From an uncultured Porphyromonas sp. (GTDB lineage: Bacteria > Bacteroidota > Bacteroidia > Bacteroidales > Porphyromonadaceae): a stretch of DNA of 8,432 nucleotides. The DNA lies in the NCBI GenBank assembly GCA_945965245.1, contig CAMFNC010000074.1:1-8432 (forward strand), given 5' to 3'. The notes beneath the pieces were generated by a model. That model worked only from the letters and a program-made list of their open reading frames with translations. It did no database searches and was not told the origin of the DNA. Below are positions 5,953 through 8,432 of this stretch, piece after piece (position 1 is the stretch's first letter; every line of letters starts with the position of its first letter). A program made the translations under genes and the position numbers.

Positions 5953-8427
5953 TCAATGAAGCATAGACAGCAAATGCTCCAAAGCGTCCTCGCCGGGCAC
6001 CAATACTTCGCGGGGCTTGCTGCCATCTTGTGCCGATACTATGCCGGCAGCCTCCAATTGATCCATCAGACGACCGGCACGGTTATATCCAATATTGAAG
6101 CGACGCTGGATATTGCTGGTGCTACCGATTTGACTGGAAACCACCATGCGAGCCACCTCCTCAAAAAGGGCATCTTTTTCATTCGGATTGAAAGATTTGA
6201 CATGCTCATCACCCTCGGCAATATATTCGGGCAGATCATATGGGCATCCGAAGCTCTCTTGGCGTTCGATGCTTTCCACCACATCCTCGCTCTCCGGTGT
6301 ATCCACGAAAGCGCATTGCAGGCGCAGCATGTCTTTACCCTGATAAAAGAGCATATCCCCACGACCTATCAACTGATTGGCTCCCGTAGAGTCCAAAATC
6401 ACACGCGAGTCTATCTGACTGAAGACCTTGAAGGCAATGCGTGCCGGGAAATTGGCCTTGATAACGCCGGTGATGATGTCGGACGACGGACGCTGCGTGG
6501 CAATGACCATATGGATGCCGGCGGCACGTGCCTTTTGGGCAATGCGGGTAATGGGTGTTTCTGCCTCCTTACCGTTGGTATTCATAATCAGGTCTGCATA
6601 TTCATCCACAATCAACACGATATACGGCATGAAATCATGACCGTCCAGACGTGACAGCTTGCCCGCCATTACCATTTCATTATAGTCTTTGATATTGCGC
6701 ACCCGGGCATCGGTTAGCTTACGGTAGCGGTTGTCCATCTCAATGCAGAGCGAATTGAGCGTGGGTACCACCTTGGTCATGTCCGTAATGATGGGGTGCT
6801 CCACATCGGGCAACTTGGCCAAATAGTGATTGCACAGACCTTCATAGACGGTAAACTCCAACATCTTAGGGTCCACCAATACGAATTTCAATTCTTCCGG
6901 ACGCTTGCTGTATAGCAGCGAAGTTATCAGCGCATTCAAGCCCACACTCTTACCCTGACCCGTGGCACCGGCTATTAGCAGGTGAGGCATCTTGGCCAGG
7001 TCAAAAATAAACGGCTCGTTGGTAATGGTTTTGCCAATGGCCACCGGCAGAGACATTTTCTCTTTGGCCTCTTCATATCGCTTGGAACCAAGTACCGAAC
7101 GCATTGATACTGTTTGAGGATTGGAATTGGGCACTTCTATACCGATGGTGCCTTTGCCCGGCATGGGAGCAATGATGCGCACACCTTCACTCTTGAGGCT
7201 CATGGCTATATCGTCTTCCATGGCACGGATGCGCGAAATCTTGATACCCGCATCCGGCACCACCTCATAAAGAGTTACTGTGGGGCCGATGGTGGCTTTG
7301 TGAAACGAAACTCCCAGCTTGAAGCTGTCTAACGTGGAGATGATTTTTTCGCGATTTTGTTCGATTTCAGACATATTGTGCTCCAAGCCCGATTCGTATG
7401 TGCGTAGCAAGTCCAGCGAAGGGAAGTGGAAGTGTGCCAGACGCACACCTGGCCCCACGTGTGTGCGAGCAATAGACTGTATATCTGCCATTTCCGTTTC
7501 CGGAGCAATCTCCACTTGTGTGGGTTTGATGGGGTCATGCTTCGATGCCGAAAGCGGCGTAACCGGGGTGAAATCATCATCGTCCACATCGGCGGCATTA
7601 TCGTCCGCATCATCTTGGGCAGACGGATTTTCTTCTTCAGCATCGTCTTCGCCACTATCAATGTAATTACCGGGGGTCGGCTCATCGGTCTCCGAATGGT
7701 CTTCCTTATTTTTGAAACGTGGTTTGCCGATCCATTTCAGCCCAAAAAGATTACGGAAAAAGTTGATGGCCTCGCCTTTCGTGACCACGGCAATGATTAT
7801 CAGCAAGGCCAAGAGTAGGAGCACAAAACCGACATTGCCCACACTGCGCGTAAGCCAATTGACCCATTCGCTGCCATGCAGACCGCCCCACAGCAGGAAG
7901 CTGTCGCCGCCCACCAGTGTGCTCTGAATCCAGCCCAGCAGAAGTGACGTCCACACCATGGCGGCAGAGCAAAAGAGGAAACGCTTGAGCCACGAAATCC
8001 GCTTGACTACACCCATCAGCTTTAATCCTAATGAAAACGTGTATATCAGCAGGAAGAGAATGCCGTAGCCGAATAAGCCGTTAAAGAGGAACTCACTCGC
8101 CGCCACTCCTCTGGGGCCGCAGATATTTTCCACCTGAATGCGCCCTATCATGATGTCTTCCCACGGTGCACCCATCACCACGCTTTGGTCTTGGTCTCCC
8201 GTGAATAGGAAAGAAATCAAAGCCACCGATACATACAAAGAAAGGAAAGTGAGCACCACCCCGAAGATGAAACCCAACCTGTCCTTGCCGAAGGAATGAG
8301 AAACCGCCCCCCGAACCGATTGCCAACACCGGGCAGGCGATAGCGGTTTGTGCTTGGCGGAAGAGCGTGCAGATGTATTACCGGATTTGCCGCCGGAGCG
8401 GTTTGTATTTCGTTTTTGAGTTGCCAT
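5953..8427 (-). CDS. ftsK: DNA translocase FtsK
   Basis: An 824-residue septal DNA pump that clears and aligns chromosome termini at division. The basic N-terminus (1-50) is followed by about four membrane segments (51-76, 112-139, 148-170, 196-216). An acidic linker (about 241-285, ending near DVDDDDF) is far shorter than the long Pro/Gln linker of E. coli FtsK. The motor follows: the alpha domain (about 340-460), then Walker A GATGQGKS (487-494), LVDPKMLEF (517-525), Walker B IVLIVDEYADL (603-613, D608/E609), ATQRPSSDIITGVIKANFPA (643-662) and GRGDMLF (688-694). The C-terminal winged-helix gamma domain (about 755-815, including NIQRRFNIGYNRAGRLMDQL) should read polar DNA sequences and contact XerCD. 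Start: ATG at 8427, five bases from the window edge, so any promoter is outside. It is the first visible gene of the eight-gene run and is followed by lolA after 37 bases. Confidence 0.97.
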   Translation of the reverse strand: MATQKRNTNRSGGKSGNTSARSSAKHKPLSPARCWQSVRGAVSHSFGKDRLGFIFGVVLTFLSLYVSVALISFLFTGDQDQSVVMGAPWEDIMIGRIQVENICGPRGVAASEFLFNGLFGYGILFLLIYTFSLGLKLMGVVKRISWLKRFLFCSAAMVWTSLLLGWIQSTLVGGDSFLLWGGLHGSEWVNWLTRSVGNVGFVLLLLALLIIIAVVTKGEAINFFRNLFGLKWIGKPRFKNKEDHSETDEPTPGNYIDSGEDDAEEENPSAQDDADDNAADVDDDDFTPVTPLSASKHDPIKPTQVEIAPETEMADIQSIARTHVGPGVRLAHFHFPSLDLLRTYESGLEHNMSEIEQNREKIISTLDSFKLGVSFHKATIGPTVTLYEVVPDAGIKISRIRAMEDDIAMSLKSEGVRIIAPMPGKGTIGIEVPNSNPQTVSMRSVLGSKRYEEAKEKMSLPVAIGKTITNEPFIFDLAKMPHLLIAGATGQGKSVGLNALITSLLYSKRPEELKFVLVDPKMLEFTVYEGLCNHYLAKLPDVEHPIITDMTKVVPTLNSLCIEMDNRYRKLTDARVRNIKDYNEMVMAGKLSRLDGHDFMPYIVLIVDEYADLIMNTNGKEAETPITRIAQKARAAGIHMVIATQRPSSDIITGVIKANFPARIAFKVFSQIDSRVILDSTGANQLIGRGDMLFYQGKDMLRLQCAFVDTPESEDVVESIERQESFGCPYDLPEYIAEGDEHVKSFNPNEKDALFEEVARMVVSSQIGSTSNIQRRFNIGYNRAGRLMDQLEAAGIVSAQDGSKPREVLVPGEDALEHLLSMLH

Positions 8428-8432
8428 TATAT

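Noticed and set aside
5916..6026. Longer N-terminus for LolA, with ATGs at 5942 and 6026
   Set aside because: The 6026 start lies inside ftsK and puts a Cys/Trp-rich segment before the signal peptide. The 5942 start is possible but gives a long n-region; 5915 yields a standard signal peptide.
5770..6654. A 294-codon open frame on the plus strand, opposite ftsK and lolA
   Set aside because: It spans parts of two well-supported minus-strand genes, has no recognisable motif, and its composition is that expected of the antisense of coding sequence.

Overview
This window reads as a chromosomal housekeeping segment from a member of the Bacteroidota, most likely the order Bacteroidales (Prevotella or Porphyromonas relatives are plausible; genus not determinable here). 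Reasons: a SpmA-SpmB fused membrane protein in what looks like a non-sporeformer, a LolA-type protein directly after ftsK, a YciO/Sua5-like protein with a TSSLPKDEE-type active-site region, a Bacteroidota-style beta-barrel C-terminus at the left edge, and start codons mostly lacking a Shine-Dalgarno sequence. Base composition looks roughly balanced by eye. No rRNA, tRNA, CRISPR, insertion sequence, phage gene or obvious horizontally acquired island was seen.

Layout. Bases 2-199 (+) are the last 65 codons of an outer-membrane beta-barrel protein whose body lies outside the window. One base separates its stop from the stop of a convergent run of eight genes, all on the minus strand, which fills the remaining 8.2 kb. 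In transcription order (right to left) these are ftsK (8427-5953), lolA (5915-5286), mltG (5278-4238), tcdA (4241-3495), lolD (3498-2812), a membrane-anchored helix-hairpin-helix protein (2807-2121), a YciO/Sua5-family protein (2092-1454) and a SpmA-SpmB fusion (1433-201). Gaps are 37, 7, -4, -4, 4, 28 and 20 bases, so a single polycistronic unit is likely. Its promoter would lie outside the window, as only five bases precede ftsK. There is no non-coding stretch over 37 bases.

Function. The cluster mixes cell-division and envelope functions with tRNA modification. FtsK handles terminus segregation, MltG ends glycan strands, and LolA and LolD are parts of the lipoprotein export route. TcdA cyclises t6A to ct6A on tRNA, and the YciO/Sua5-like protein belongs to the family that makes the threonylcarbamoyl-AMP precursor of t6A. 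The most useful points for follow-up are four: the family member lacks the KxR/SxN residues of true TsaC/Sua5; LolD is encoded without a LolC/E permease nearby; two successive ATGA overlaps join mltG-tcdA-lolD; and a canonical four-run G-quadruplex motif sits at the first codons of tcdA. I do not see a clearly new multi-gene system here.
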